This document shows positions 8,129 through 15,716 of a DNA stretch of 53,364 nucleotides, one piece after another. A model generated the notes under the pieces. That model was given only the letters and a program-made list of their open reading frames with translations. It did no database searches and had not been told where the DNA came from. Position 1 is the stretch's first letter. Every line of letters starts with the position of its first letter. The translations under genes and the position numbers were made by a program. The stretch spans positions 1 through 53,364 of the forward strand of contig JAFGHC010000004.1 in NCBI GenBank assembly GCA_016939335.1, written 5' to 3'. This DNA is from Candidatus Saganbacteria bacterium. GTDB taxonomy: Bacteria > Margulisbacteria > WOR-1 > O2-12-FULL-45-9 > XYB2-FULL-48-7.

Positions 8129-9408
8129 TTTAAGTCCTCCGGGCTGCCGATAAAGCCTAAGACTGCGCTGGCCGCCGCCACCGCTACGTTGGAGAGATAG
8201 ACCTCCGATTTCGGATGGCCCATCCGGCCGACGAAATTACGGTTAGTGGTCGCAATTGACCGTTCGCCTTCGGCTAAAATCCCCATGTGGCCGCCGAGGC
8301 ACGGCCCGCAGGTCGGCGTGGAGACGGCCGCGCCCGCTTTGATGAATATTTCCATCAACCCCTCTTTGATCATCCGCAGTTCGACCTGCTGGGTGGCCGG
8401 CAGGATTATCAGACGGACGTCGGGATGGACTTTTTTCCCTTTCAATATCTTGGCCGCGACACGCATATCTTCGATCCGGCCGTTGGTGCAGGAGCCGATG
8501 ACCGACTGGTCGAGCTTGATGTGGCGGTTTTTGCTGACCGGATGGACATTGCTCGGCAGGTGCGGGTAGGCGACCTGCGGCTCAAGCTCCGAAACGTCCC
8601 AATCGTAGATCTTGGCATACTCTGCGTCGGGGTCCGATCTCAATGCCGAATTACGAATTACGAATGACGAATTAAGGTTTTTTATCCGGCTTTTTAAATA
8701 CTGAAAAACCTTGATGTCCGGTTCGAAGATCCCGTTCTTGCCGCCGGCCTCGATCGCCATGTTGGCCATCGTCAGGCGGCCTTCGACCGAGAGCTTGCTG
8801 ATGACCGGGCCGGTGAATTCCAGCGACATGTAGCGGGCGCCGTCGACCCCGATCTGCCCGATGGTGTAAAGGATCAGGTCCTTGGCCTCGACCCATTTTG
8901 GCAGTTTGCCACGATAGACGAATTTGAGCTGTTCCGGCACTTTGAACCAGACCTCGCCGGTCGCCATGGCGGCGGCCATATCGGTCGAGCCGACGCCGGT
9001 CGAGAAGGCGCCGAGCGCGCCGTAAGTGCAGGTATGGGAGTCGGCGCCGATGATGAGGTCTCCGGCTTTGATCGCGCCCATTTCCGGGAGCAGGGCGTGT
9101 TCCACGCCCATACAGCCGATCTCAAAGAAGTTGACGATGCCGTATTTGTGCGCGAACTTGCGCATCACCTTCACCTGCTCGGCCGACTTGATGTCTTTGG
9201 CCGGGGTGAAATGGTCGGGCACCAGATAGATCTTCTTTTTGTCAAAGACCCTGCTGACGCCGATCTTTTCGAACTCTTTGATGGCGGGCGGCGCGGTGAT
9301 ATCGTTGCCGAGGACAAGGTCAACCTTACAATTAATTAATTGCCCCGGCTCGACGCTTTTGGCGCCGGCGTGTTTGGCGAGTATTTTTTGTGAGATCGTT
9401 TGCGGCAT
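8125..9408 (-). CDS. leuC: 3-isopropylmalate dehydratase large subunit, with in-frame repeat insertion
   Basis: 427 residues. The [4Fe-4S] ligands are visible: C307 in GSCTNG, and C367 and C370 in [23 protein letters not shown] is also present. Residues 244-258 ([15 protein letters not shown]) come from a TACGAAT/GACGAAT repeat and do not look like family sequence; they fall in a loop between conserved blocks, so the enzyme is probably intact. Six bases before the ATG is TAAAAT on the minus strand, a leaderless-type promoter. leuD overlaps its 3' end. Confidence 0.95.
   Translation of the reverse strand: MPQTISQKILAKHAGAKSVEPGQLINCKVDLVLGNDITAPPAIKEFEKIGVSRVFDKKKIYLVPDHFTPAKDIKSAEQVKVMRKFAHKYGIVNFFEIGCMGVEHALLPEMGAIKAGDLIIGADSHTCTYGALGAFSTGVGSTDMAAAMATGEVWFKVPEQLKFVYRGKLPKWVEAKDLILYTIGQIGVDGARYMSLEFTGPVISKLSVEGRLTMANMAIEAGGKNGIFEPDIKVFQYLKSRIKNLNSSFVIRNSALRSDPDAEYAKIYDWDVSELEPQVAYPHLPSNVHPVSKNRHIKLDQSVIGSCTNGRIEDMRVAAKILKGKKVHPDVRLIILPATQQVELRMIKEGLMEIFIKAGAAVSTPTCGPCLGGHMGILAEGERSIATTNRNFVGRMGHPKSEVYLSNVAVAAASAVLGFIGSPEDLK
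8644..8676. repeat. GACGAAT-type repeat inserted in leuC
   Basis: Four imperfect copies of (T)TACGAAT or GACGAAT in tandem. It adds about 15 codons in frame and matches the arrays in hemW (36784-36818) and dprA (52297-52332). Confidence 0.75.
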
Positions 9409-9414
9409 GGATAT

Positions 9415-9420
9415 ATTTTA
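9415..9420 (-). promoter_or_regulatory. -10 box TAAAAT of leuC, leaderless type
   Basis: On the minus strand TAAAAT is followed by six bases and then the leuC ATG. No ribosome site is present. Confidence 0.6.
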
Positions 9421-9487
9421 GCATAAACCTGGGCGGGCGGCCAATGACGGGTGAAATTTGCGGCCGGAACGGGCGAGAAAATATTAT

Positions 9488-10348
9488 ATGTATCTCCATC
9501 GTATCCTGACCGTTTCAGTGCGCGGGCAAGTGCCGAAATTCCTGCAGACCGATATCAAGCGGCACGGCGTCCCGGCTTTCCCCGCTAAATATTTTAAGCG
9601 GCCGGAATGCGGCTTGCGCATCAGGGCCTTGCTTTCGGACAGTTTCCACGATGAGCCGTTAGTGCTGGCGCTGGCGACCGGCCGGGTCGAGAGGGTCAGA
9701 TTGTCCTTGGCGATCGCCGCCCGCCGGACCGACGGAATGCGCGATTTGGGGCTGGCTTATATTCTCCTGGAACCGACCGGCAAGAATGATCCGGTGGTCA
9801 CCCGGATAAACAAGGTCGAGATCGAGAAGATCATTCCATTGGGAGAACAGGTCAGTTATGAGCCGTTCATCGATCCTCCGGCTGAACCGACCGCCCCGCC
9901 GCTACTGCCGGCGAACAGGCCAACAGTTATCCGAGCACCGAAAAAACGGGTTGAGATCGATGATGGTTTTCTGACATTTGTCTATCGTAATTTGATCAGG
10001 GACCATCCGGGACGAAATTGGGATTATGCTTCTTTTGTCACTGCGCACCCGGGAATCGTGGGCCGTTTCCGGGCTGGTAACTTGACCAAAACCGAACTTG
10101 AGACCGCTTTAAGTCAGTCGTTTGGTTGGCCGGTAGAACCGAAAAAGCCGACCGGGCCCGAACCAACAGGTGAAGGCTCTGCGCCAATCAGCGCTCACAC
10201 GGCAGAAGTCTACAAGATGATGGATAGATACGATGTCGGATATCAGGCGGCGCAAACCTTAGTTGTGAAATTCCCGGATCTGACGGCGCGCGATCAAGCC
10301 GCTAGGATACAACATGGCTGGGGAGTAACTGCCCGCAAGCCGCGCTGA
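9488..10348 (+). CDS. Conserved-looking protein of unknown function
   Basis: 286 residues from the ATG at 9488; a TTG at 9458 would add ten. The N-terminal half (about 1-130) alternates beta and basic segments. A Pro-rich linker (about 130-155) leads to a more helical C-terminal half. No signal peptide or known motif is seen. The 3' end overlaps the convergent rlmN by 47 bp. Codon use resembles its neighbours. I do not recognise it. Confidence 0.6.
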   Translation: MYLHRILTVSVRGQVPKFLQTDIKRHGVPAFPAKYFKRPECGLRIRALLSDSFHDEPLVLALATGRVERVRLSLAIAARRTDGMRDLGLAYILLEPTGKNDPVVTRINKVEIEKIIPLGEQVSYEPFIDPPAEPTAPPLLPANRPTVIRAPKKRVEIDDGFLTFVYRNLIRDHPGRNWDYASFVTAHPGIVGRFRAGNLTKTELETALSQSFGWPVEPKKPTGPEPTGEGSAPISAHTAEVYKMMDRYDVGYQAAQTLVVKFPDLTARDQAARIQHGWGVTARKPR

Positions 10349-11234
10349 TCTCTTTGCCTAAACTTCTCCGGATCGTCACGTTCGCTTTAAGTTTCTTCAA
10401 ATAGGTCCGCGCCGCGTCAACATCTCCGGCCGTAAATTCTTTCCCGGTTGGATTATATTCGATCAGGTTGATATGGCTGTCGATTTTCCGAGAGATTTCG
10501 AACAGCTTTTCCAGCTCTTTTGCCGAATCGTTGACGCCTTTAAGCAGGACGTATTCGATCGTGATCCTTTGTTTTGACCTCTTTTGATAACCTATAATTG
10601 CGGCAATGGTTTCGTCGATCGTTGGTAAGGCGGAATAGGGGATCAAGCTCCGGCGGAGTTTTTCTTCCGGCGCGGCCAGCGACCAGGCGAGCTTCAGCGC
10701 CCGTAGCTCACGGCCGAACTTTTCGAGGCCGGTGACGATTCCGACCGTGGAAATAACGATCTTGCGCAGCGCGATATTCTGCCCGAGTTCGCTGTTAAGT
10801 AATCGTACCGCTTTCGTCACCCGGTCATAATTCAGGAACGGTTCGCCCATCCCCATAAAGACCAGATTGGTGATCTTTTCGGTCTTGGCAAAATGATAAA
10901 CCTGGGCAATGATCTCGCCGGCCGTCAGGTTGCGTTTGAGCCCCATCCGCCCGGTGGCGCAGAACCGGCAGCCGACCGGACAGCCGGCCTGGGAAGAGAC
11001 GCAGACGAACTTTTTCTCTTTCCCCCAGTCCATGAAGACCGCTTCGATCGCCAGGCCGTCGGGCAGCCGAAAATCGGTTTTGATCACGCCCGGAGCCCGT
11101 TCGTTTTTAACCGCGGTAAGAGGCGAGGGGAATTCCAGCCCTTGATGAAAGGAGCGGAAGAGCGCTTTGGCTTGCGCCGGCGACAACCCGGTTGCCGCTA
11201 ATTCTGGCAAAGTGAGTTCGTGGGGTTCGGCCAT
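10302..11234 (-). CDS. rlmN: 23S rRNA/tRNA adenine-C2 methyltransferase
   Basis: 310 residues from the ATG at 11234. This start is chosen because TATAAT lies exactly six bases upstream on the minus strand. The radical-SAM motif CPVGCRFCATG binds the 4Fe-4S cluster, NLVFMGMGEPFLN binds SAM, and the C-terminal cysteine (SAACGQL) resolves the methylation intermediate. It methylates C2 of A2503 in 23S rRNA and A37 in some tRNAs. It is slightly shorter than typical RlmN at the N-terminal accessory domain. It converges on the unknown gene at 9488. Confidence 0.94.
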   Translation of the reverse strand: MAEPHELTLPELAATGLSPAQAKALFRSFHQGLEFPSPLTAVKNERAPGVIKTDFRLPDGLAIEAVFMDWGKEKKFVCVSSQAGCPVGCRFCATGRMGLKRNLTAGEIIAQVYHFAKTEKITNLVFMGMGEPFLNYDRVTKAVRLLNSELGQNIALRKIVISTVGIVTGLEKFGRELRALKLAWSLAAPEEKLRRSLIPYSALPTIDETIAAIIGYQKRSKQRITIEYVLLKGVNDSAKELEKLFEISRKIDSHINLIEYNPTGKEFTAGDVDAARTYLKKLKANVTIRRSLGKEISAACGQLLPSHVVS

Positions 11235-11240
11235 GGGATA

Positions 11241-11246
11241 ATTATA
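11241..11246 (-). promoter_or_regulatory. -10 box TATAAT of rlmN, leaderless type
   Basis: Minus-strand TATAAT, then TATCCC, then the ATG. It supports the internal start chosen for rlmN. Confidence 0.65.
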
Positions 11247-11253
11247 CACTTAC

Positions 11254-11371
11254 AGCCCTCATCCGCTGACTTTTAACCCGCCTCCTTCTCCCAAAGGGAG
11301 AAGGTAAAATACAATGTCCATACCCTCTCCCCTTGGGAGAGGGGGACGGTTTGTGCCAGCGGGTGAGGGCT
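11254..11371. repeat. Inverted pair of ~53-bp palindromic units with 15-bp terminal inverted repeats
   Basis: It begins AGCCCTCATCCGCTG and ends CAGCGGGTGAGGGCT, which are reverse complements with one mismatch. Each half carries a hairpin (CTTCTCCC-aaa-GGGAGAAG and CCCTCTCCCC-TTGGGAGAGGG). The two halves are the same unit in opposite orientation. Single units of this kind lie inside hemW. It sits between rlmN and the LOG-like gene. Confidence 0.8.
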
Positions 11372-11386
11372 CTATGAGAATTGTGT

Positions 11387-11392
11387 TATAAT
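11387..11392 (+). promoter_or_regulatory. -10 box TATAAT, leaderless start of the LOG-like gene
   Basis: TATAAT, six bases, then the ATG at 11399. The -35 region falls inside the end of the neighbouring palindromic element. Confidence 0.65.
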
Positions 11393-11398
11393 CTAACC

Positions 11399-11914
11399 AT
11401 GGACAAAAAAATCATGATCGCGGTGGTCGGCGAGAGCCACGCTTCGCCGGAGATCGCGAAACTGGCCGAAGCGGTCGGAGCGGAGGTCGGGAGAGCGGGC
11501 GCCGTGCTGGTCTGCGGCGGGCTCAAGGGGGTCATGGAAGCGGCGGCCAGGGGGGCGAAGAGCGCGGGCGGCACGACGATCGGCATCCTGCCGAGCAGCA
11601 AAAGGGAAGACGCCAATCCTTATGTCGATTACCCGATCATCACCGGGATCGGCTACGCGCGCAACAAGCTGGTGGTCAAAACGGGCCAGGCGGTCATTGC
11701 CGTCGGCGGCTCTTACGGCACGCTCTCGGAGATCGCCTTCGCGCTCGGCTACAAGATCCCGGTCGTCGGCCTCAACACCTGGCAGCTGATCCATCACGAC
11801 GGGCAGATGGACAGGGAAATCCACCGCGTCAACACCCCGAAAGAAGCGGTCGCGCTCGCCCTCAAGCTGGCGCGCGAGGCCAGGCCCGAAGAACCGACGG
11901 AATTCCGGAAGTAA
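11399..11914 (+). CDS. LOG/SLOG-family Rossmann protein (TIGR00725-like)
   Basis: 171 residues. Glycine-rich nucleotide-binding motifs: AVVGESHAS at the start, LVCGGLKGVMEAAARGAK, and the GGSYGTLSEIAFAL loop matching the LOG family PGGxGTxxE signature. Relatives hydrolyse or bind nucleotide-like ligands, but the substrate of this subgroup is unsettled. The start at 11399 is six bases after TATAAT. Its stop overlaps the thiC start (TAATG), so it is co-transcribed with a thiamine gene; a part in nucleotide or thiamine metabolism is inference. Confidence 0.8.
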   Translation: MDKKIMIAVVGESHASPEIAKLAEAVGAEVGRAGAVLVCGGLKGVMEAAARGAKSAGGTTIGILPSSKREDANPYVDYPIITGIGYARNKLVVKTGQAVIAVGGSYGTLSEIAFALGYKIPVVGLNTWQLIHHDGQMDREIHRVNTPKEAVALALKLAREARPEEPTEFRK

Positions 11915-13206
11915 TGCCCACGCAGCGCCAGTCCGCGTTAAAAGGTGTGCTTACGCCGCAGATGAGGGCGGTCGCCAAGGATGAGCATATTTCTCCCCTT
12001 GAACTGCTCAAGGCGATTGCCAAAGGAACGATCGCGATCCCGTTCAATCCGCTCCATAAAAATTGCCGTCCGACCGGGATCGGGCGGGGATTACGGACCA
12101 AGGTTAACGCCAATATCGGCACCTCGGTTGACTACCCCGGCCCGAAGGAAGAGCTCAAAAAACTGCGGGCGGCGCTGGGAGCGGGAGCCGATGCGTTGAT
12201 GGACCTTTCGACCGGCGGCGATCTAAAAGCGATAAGAAAGGCGATCATGCGGGCTTGTCCCGTGCCGGTCGGCACGGTGCCGATCTACCAGGCGGTCGTG
12301 GAAAAGAAAATGACGGCGGCCGGCCTGTTCTCCGTGGTCGAGGCACAGGCCAAAGAAGGTGTCGATTTCATGACGGTCCACTGCGGCGTGACCCGCGCTT
12401 CGGTCGCTGAACTGAAAAAACACCCGCGTTTAATGGACGTTGTCTCCCGCGGCGGCGCCCTGATGATGAAATGGATGCTTGATAATGATGAGGAAAACCC
12501 TTTTTATGAGGGCTATAACAGATTGCTCGAGATCGCCGCGCAGTACGACGTCACGCTTTCCCTGGGCGACGGAATGCGGCCGGGGTCGATCGTTGACGCC
12601 GGCGACGCGGCACAGGTCAAAGAGCTGAAAATTCTCGGCGAGCTGACCAAGCGCGCCTGGCGTGCCGGGGTCCAGGTCATCATTGAAGGGCCGGGGCATG
12701 TTCCTTTTGCCCAGATCGTCAAACAGATGAAACTGCAGAAAAAATATTGTTACAGCGCTCCCTTTTATGTCCTCGGCCCGCTGCCGACCGACGTTGCTCC
12801 CGGCTACGATCACATCACGGCGGCGATCGGCGGGGCGCTGGCGGCGGCCTCCGGCGCCGATTTTCTCTGCTATGTCACTCCGGCCGAACACCTTGGCCTG
12901 CCGGAGCCGGCCGACGTCAAGGACGGGGTGATCGCCTCGCGGATCGCTGCCCACTGCGCCGATATTGCCAAGGGGCTTCCCGGGGCGCTGGCATGGGACA
13001 GGGGGATGTCGAAGGCGCGCAAGGAGCTAAACTGGGGCAAGCAGATCCGCCTGGCGATCGATCCCGTTAAAGCCAAGCAAATCCATGACAAGCGGACTCG
13101 TGACCCGCGACTCGCGACCGGAGACACCTGCACCATGTGCGGCGAATTCTGCGCGATGAAAGTTTCCAGCGAGGCGCTTAGACCGAAGCCAGGACGTAGT
13201 ATTTGA
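11914..13206 (+). CDS. thiC: Phosphomethylpyrimidine synthase ThiC
   Basis: 430-residue radical-SAM enzyme converting aminoimidazole ribotide to HMP-P. Typical blocks: NPLHKNCRPTGIGRGL, DLSTGGDL, VPIYQA, FMTVHCGVT, LSLGDGMRPGSI, EGPGHVPF, YVLGPLPTDVAPGYDHI and YVTPAEHLGLP. The C-terminal cluster motif is CTMCGEFC (C406, C409, C413), spaced CX2CX3C. The short form resembles anaerobe-type ThiC; the paralogue BzaF is an alternative, but thiE and thiL nearby favour ThiC. Residues about 394-403 (RTRDPRLATG) come from an inserted repeat. The last 15 residues run into the 3' end of the opposing 3D gene, and a copy of the original 3' end lies at 13672. Confidence 0.92.
   Translation: MPTQRQSALKGVLTPQMRAVAKDEHISPLELLKAIAKGTIAIPFNPLHKNCRPTGIGRGLRTKVNANIGTSVDYPGPKEELKKLRAALGAGADALMDLSTGGDLKAIRKAIMRACPVPVGTVPIYQAVVEKKMTAAGLFSVVEAQAKEGVDFMTVHCGVTRASVAELKKHPRLMDVVSRGGALMMKWMLDNDEENPFYEGYNRLLEIAAQYDVTLSLGDGMRPGSIVDAGDAAQVKELKILGELTKRAWRAGVQVIIEGPGHVPFAQIVKQMKLQKKYCYSAPFYVLGPLPTDVAPGYDHITAAIGGALAAASGADFLCYVTPAEHLGLPEPADVKDGVIASRIAAHCADIAKGLPGALAWDRGMSKARKELNWGKQIRLAIDPVKAKQIHDKRTRDPRLATGDTCTMCGEFCAMKVSSEALRPKPGRSI
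13092..13122. repeat. GACTCG(C/T)GAC repeat inserted in thiC
   Basis: Tandem GACTCGTGAC, CCGCGACTCG, CGACC, adding about ten codons just before the Fe-S cysteines. The same family occurs at 36083-36148 and 37065-37097 in hemW. Confidence 0.7.
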
Positions 13207-13597
13207 CCTTGCGGACGCCGAACTGGCGGGCGTCGTCGTAATCGCGGAACCAGATATCGATCCGTTTGTGATAACGGCTGTTCATCCGGTCTTCCACGGT
13301 AAAAACCCGCCCTTTATAACCTTCGATCGCCAGCTTGGTGCCGATCGGGAAATGGTTGGAAGCGATCACCCCTTCGCGGCAGCGTGTCCCCGAGGCGGTG
13401 ATCCAGGGGCTGTCATCGGTCTGGTTTGGCAGGGAATTGTAAGCCGTAGCCACGATGACGCCGCTGTGCGCCATCCGGTAGCCCAAGGGGATCGTCCTTG
13501 GCCAAACGAGCATGCCAAGTAAAAATAGGCATAAGATAAGCAAAAATGACATTACGGCCCTCTGTTTTGACGGTAACGACTTGACCGATTTCCTCAT
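13178..13597 (-). CDS. 3D-domain protein, probably cell-wall hydrolase
   Basis: 139 residues from the ATG at 13597; the frame is open further upstream. An N-terminal transmembrane or signal segment (about 15-35) is followed by a 3D domain (about 50-139): VIVATAYNS, ASGTRCREGVIASN, GTKLAIEGYKGRVFTVEDR and RIDIWF, with the catalytic-type aspartates in DRMNSRYHKRIDIW. This fold is shared with MltA, lytic transglycosylases that cut peptidoglycan. The gene overlaps the thiC 3' end by 29 bp and sits between two copies of that end, so it probably arrived by insertion. Confidence 0.85.
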   Translation of the reverse strand: MRKSVKSLPSKQRAVMSFLLILCLFLLGMLVWPRTIPLGYRMAHSGVIVATAYNSLPNQTDDSPWITASGTRCREGVIASNHFPIGTKLAIEGYKGRVFTVEDRMNSRYHKRIDIWFRDYDDARQFGVRKVKYYVLASV

Positions 13598-13671
13598 ACA
13601 TATATATCGTAATAACTGGGCTAAAGATTGCGGAAAATCAGGCAAAAATCCATAAGGTAACATACCCCAGA

Positions 13672-13722
13672 TGCGGCGAATTCTGTGCGATGAAGGTTTC
13701 CACCGAGGCATTGAAATTTTAA
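13672..13722 (+). pseudogene. Duplicated 3' end of thiC
   Basis: TGCGGCGAATTCTGTGCGAT onward matches thiC 13138-13180 at nearly every base. It encodes CGEFCAMKVSTEALKF and then a stop. The copies are 534 bp apart and enclose the 3D gene. This copy probably keeps the original C-terminus, and the live thiC now ends in inserted DNA. Confidence 0.85.
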
Positions 13723-13745
13723 CCTTTTAATGTCGATAAATATGG

Positions 13746-15221
13746 GTGAGAGCGTTAAAGGTACATTTTAATCCATATCCCTCTTGTTACCGTTTGCCGG
13801 GAGATCAAACTCCTGGTAGAAAGCAATTGCCTCAAATTGAAGGCTTAGTCCGGCGCAATATTGTCCACGCTTTGACTTTTCATGAAATTCCGCCCCAAAT
13901 CGATAAGAAGCTTGCTCAACTCCCCCCCGAAGACCAGTTATTAAATCTTAATGGAGGGCAAAAAGCATATCTTTCGTTCACGGTCTATAGCCTAAAGCAG
14001 ATGGTTGCTGTTGGGACGATCTCTGCGGAAACCGCCTGGACGCTCTTCGATCAGGAATTCAGGAAAACTGCGACGATCAATGAAATTAATTTTCAGCGGG
14101 GGCGCGAGGAACTTTTTAGGCAAGTTAAATCGATCAGGGGCGAGGGCCAAATGTCTTTGCTTGAATTTGAGTTTTGTGCCCGGGCGGGGCGGGCCGGGTT
14201 GGATCAATATCAAGGATTTCAACTGTGGGCGTCCAGTTTGAGATTTCTCAACCTACTGGACGAACCGCTAAAAGATGAATATCGCAAAGCGCTTTGGCTG
14301 GAGATGAGATTGATTGAACGGCGGGTGGGGATAAGGAGCTTAAACAGCGATATTACTGATTTTGGCTGTTTGTCCGGTAGAGGTGATTATTCTGACTATG
14401 AGAAAATAGTTCTGTGCGCGATCGACCTCTACGACACTGCCGGAAACTCTGTTACCATGCCGATAGATTCTTTTATCAAAGCTGAAATTGGGCATTGGAT
14501 GTTCGGTCCCCTGGGCCTCAGCTACAATGGCATTGTTCACGAGGAAGGGAGCAAGGTAGTAGCTGAATTGATGCATAAAATGAACGATGTCGGTTTTACT
14601 CCCAGGATCGCGCAATCGCTCAAGGCCGGCCCGGATGTGGAGCCCCCGCCGGAAGCGGCAGTTTTTAGCCAAGGTTTTTCTTCACAGGTCCTTGGGCTGT
14701 TTGATTTTCAGGCTGAAGAAATGGGGATGGGCGTGTTTTCGGCCTTTCCTTGCCGGTATGATGCTTGTGGCCAGGGGATCAACCGGCTCCGGGCCGTTGA
14801 TTTTATTGTATCGGACCTCCTGAAATCTTACGCGGAAGCCGAATATCTGGAAACCCAGATCCGTCAAACTATTCTGGGAGAATTTCGAGCCGGCCGGATC
14901 AGGGCGGAAGATGTCTTCCGGTTATATAGGAGGCTCGGACTTCATCTGGCCATCGCGCAGGTCGAAGGCTTCCTGTTTGACGAATTGAAAACGGTCGCCT
15001 GTTCGGGTGACGTAAAAGCAACGGAAGAATATTATGCCGATTTTCAAAACAGAACGATCAGGGCGCTGCGCTCTTCTCTGGGGGCCTCAAGGTCGGAGGG
15101 GCAATTGACCGAGGTCCAGCGAGCCCATTTAGGGCAGGCGCCAGAAATCGTTGGGCAGGCGCGATATATCGATCGAAAAAAAATAAAAGTGAACGGCGAA
15201 GCCTTGCGAAATGAACAGTGA
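13746..15221 (+). CDS. Protein of unknown function (491 residues)
   Basis: GTG start giving 491 residues; the first ATG alternatives are much further in. No signal peptide, transmembrane segment or known motif is seen. Composition is mixed alpha-beta with a Cys in a YDACGQGINRLRAVDFI segment and a helical C-terminal third. Local GC is lower than in the neighbouring housekeeping genes. The following 144-residue gene, 34 bp downstream, also opens with a short basic and hydrophobic stretch (VHFNPYPS here, VRLNLGAF there), so the two may be related in role. Confidence 0.65.
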   Translation: MRALKVHFNPYPSCYRLPGDQTPGRKQLPQIEGLVRRNIVHALTFHEIPPQIDKKLAQLPPEDQLLNLNGGQKAYLSFTVYSLKQMVAVGTISAETAWTLFDQEFRKTATINEINFQRGREELFRQVKSIRGEGQMSLLEFEFCARAGRAGLDQYQGFQLWASSLRFLNLLDEPLKDEYRKALWLEMRLIERRVGIRSLNSDITDFGCLSGRGDYSDYEKIVLCAIDLYDTAGNSVTMPIDSFIKAEIGHWMFGPLGLSYNGIVHEEGSKVVAELMHKMNDVGFTPRIAQSLKAGPDVEPPPEAAVFSQGFSSQVLGLFDFQAEEMGMGVFSAFPCRYDACGQGINRLRAVDFIVSDLLKSYAEAEYLETQIRQTILGEFRAGRIRAEDVFRLYRRLGLHLAIAQVEGFLFDELKTVACSGDVKATEEYYADFQNRTIRALRSSLGASRSEGQLTEVQRAHLGQAPEIVGQARYIDRKKIKVNGEALRNEQ

Positions 15222-15255
15222 AATTTATTCGAGTTGTCGCAGATAGAATCTTGGA

Positions 15256-15690
15256 ATGAAAATGCAACGAGTGAGATTAAATCTTGGAGCTTTTAATGCG
15301 CATACCCGCCCGGAAACAAGGGCCGTTCATCTGCCGCTCTCCGAAAATGTTCTGCGTGCTTCTTTTGCAGAAGTTTCTCCGGAACTTTACGGGTGTCTTT
15401 CTGCCCGGATGCGTGAGCGTAATGAGACTATAAGCACACTGGCACAGAAGACAAGGCTAAACAATAAGCAAACACGAGAAATTGTTTTTGGGCAGAAGCC
15501 GCCTATTGATGTCGATGGTAATTGGACGAACGAAGTGCTCTGGATATCGGAAGCCTTGTTAACCGAACCTGAATTCTTATTCGGCCAGGTCCGCGACGTG
15601 ATCGTTGCCCGGATGACGGAGCAGCCGAATGAGCGTTTGCCTCAGGAACCGGCCGAAGAGATCAGGCACTATTTCCCCCAACATATTTAA
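15256..15690 (+). CDS. Small protein of unknown function with helix-turn-helix-like segment
   Basis: 144 residues. The middle (about 50-80, SARMRERNETISTLAQKTRL) reads like a helix-turn-helix in which a short helix selects a condition-bearing second helix, but the match is weak. It follows the unknown gene at 13746 in the same direction and precedes thiL, which has its own promoter. Function unknown. Confidence 0.55.
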   Translation: MKMQRVRLNLGAFNAHTRPETRAVHLPLSENVLRASFAEVSPELYGCLSARMRERNETISTLAQKTRLNNKQTREIVFGQKPPIDVDGNWTNEVLWISEALLTEPEFLFGQVRDVIVARMTEQPNERLPQEPAEEIRHYFPQHI

Positions 15691-15704
15691 TCACCGCCCC
15701 GTGT

Positions 15705-15710
15705 TATAAT
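15705..15710 (+). promoter_or_regulatory. -10 box TATAAT, leaderless start of thiL
   Basis: TATAAT, six bases, then the ATG at 15717. No ribosome site. It probably heads the thiL-to-folC gene run. Confidence 0.65.
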
Positions 15711-15716
15711 TCTTTC

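Noticed and set aside
11372-11914. TPP riboswitch upstream of the thiC or thiE units
   Set aside because: I looked for CTGAGA and the ACCTGATCTGG-type core and found neither; the leaderless promoters leave no room for one.
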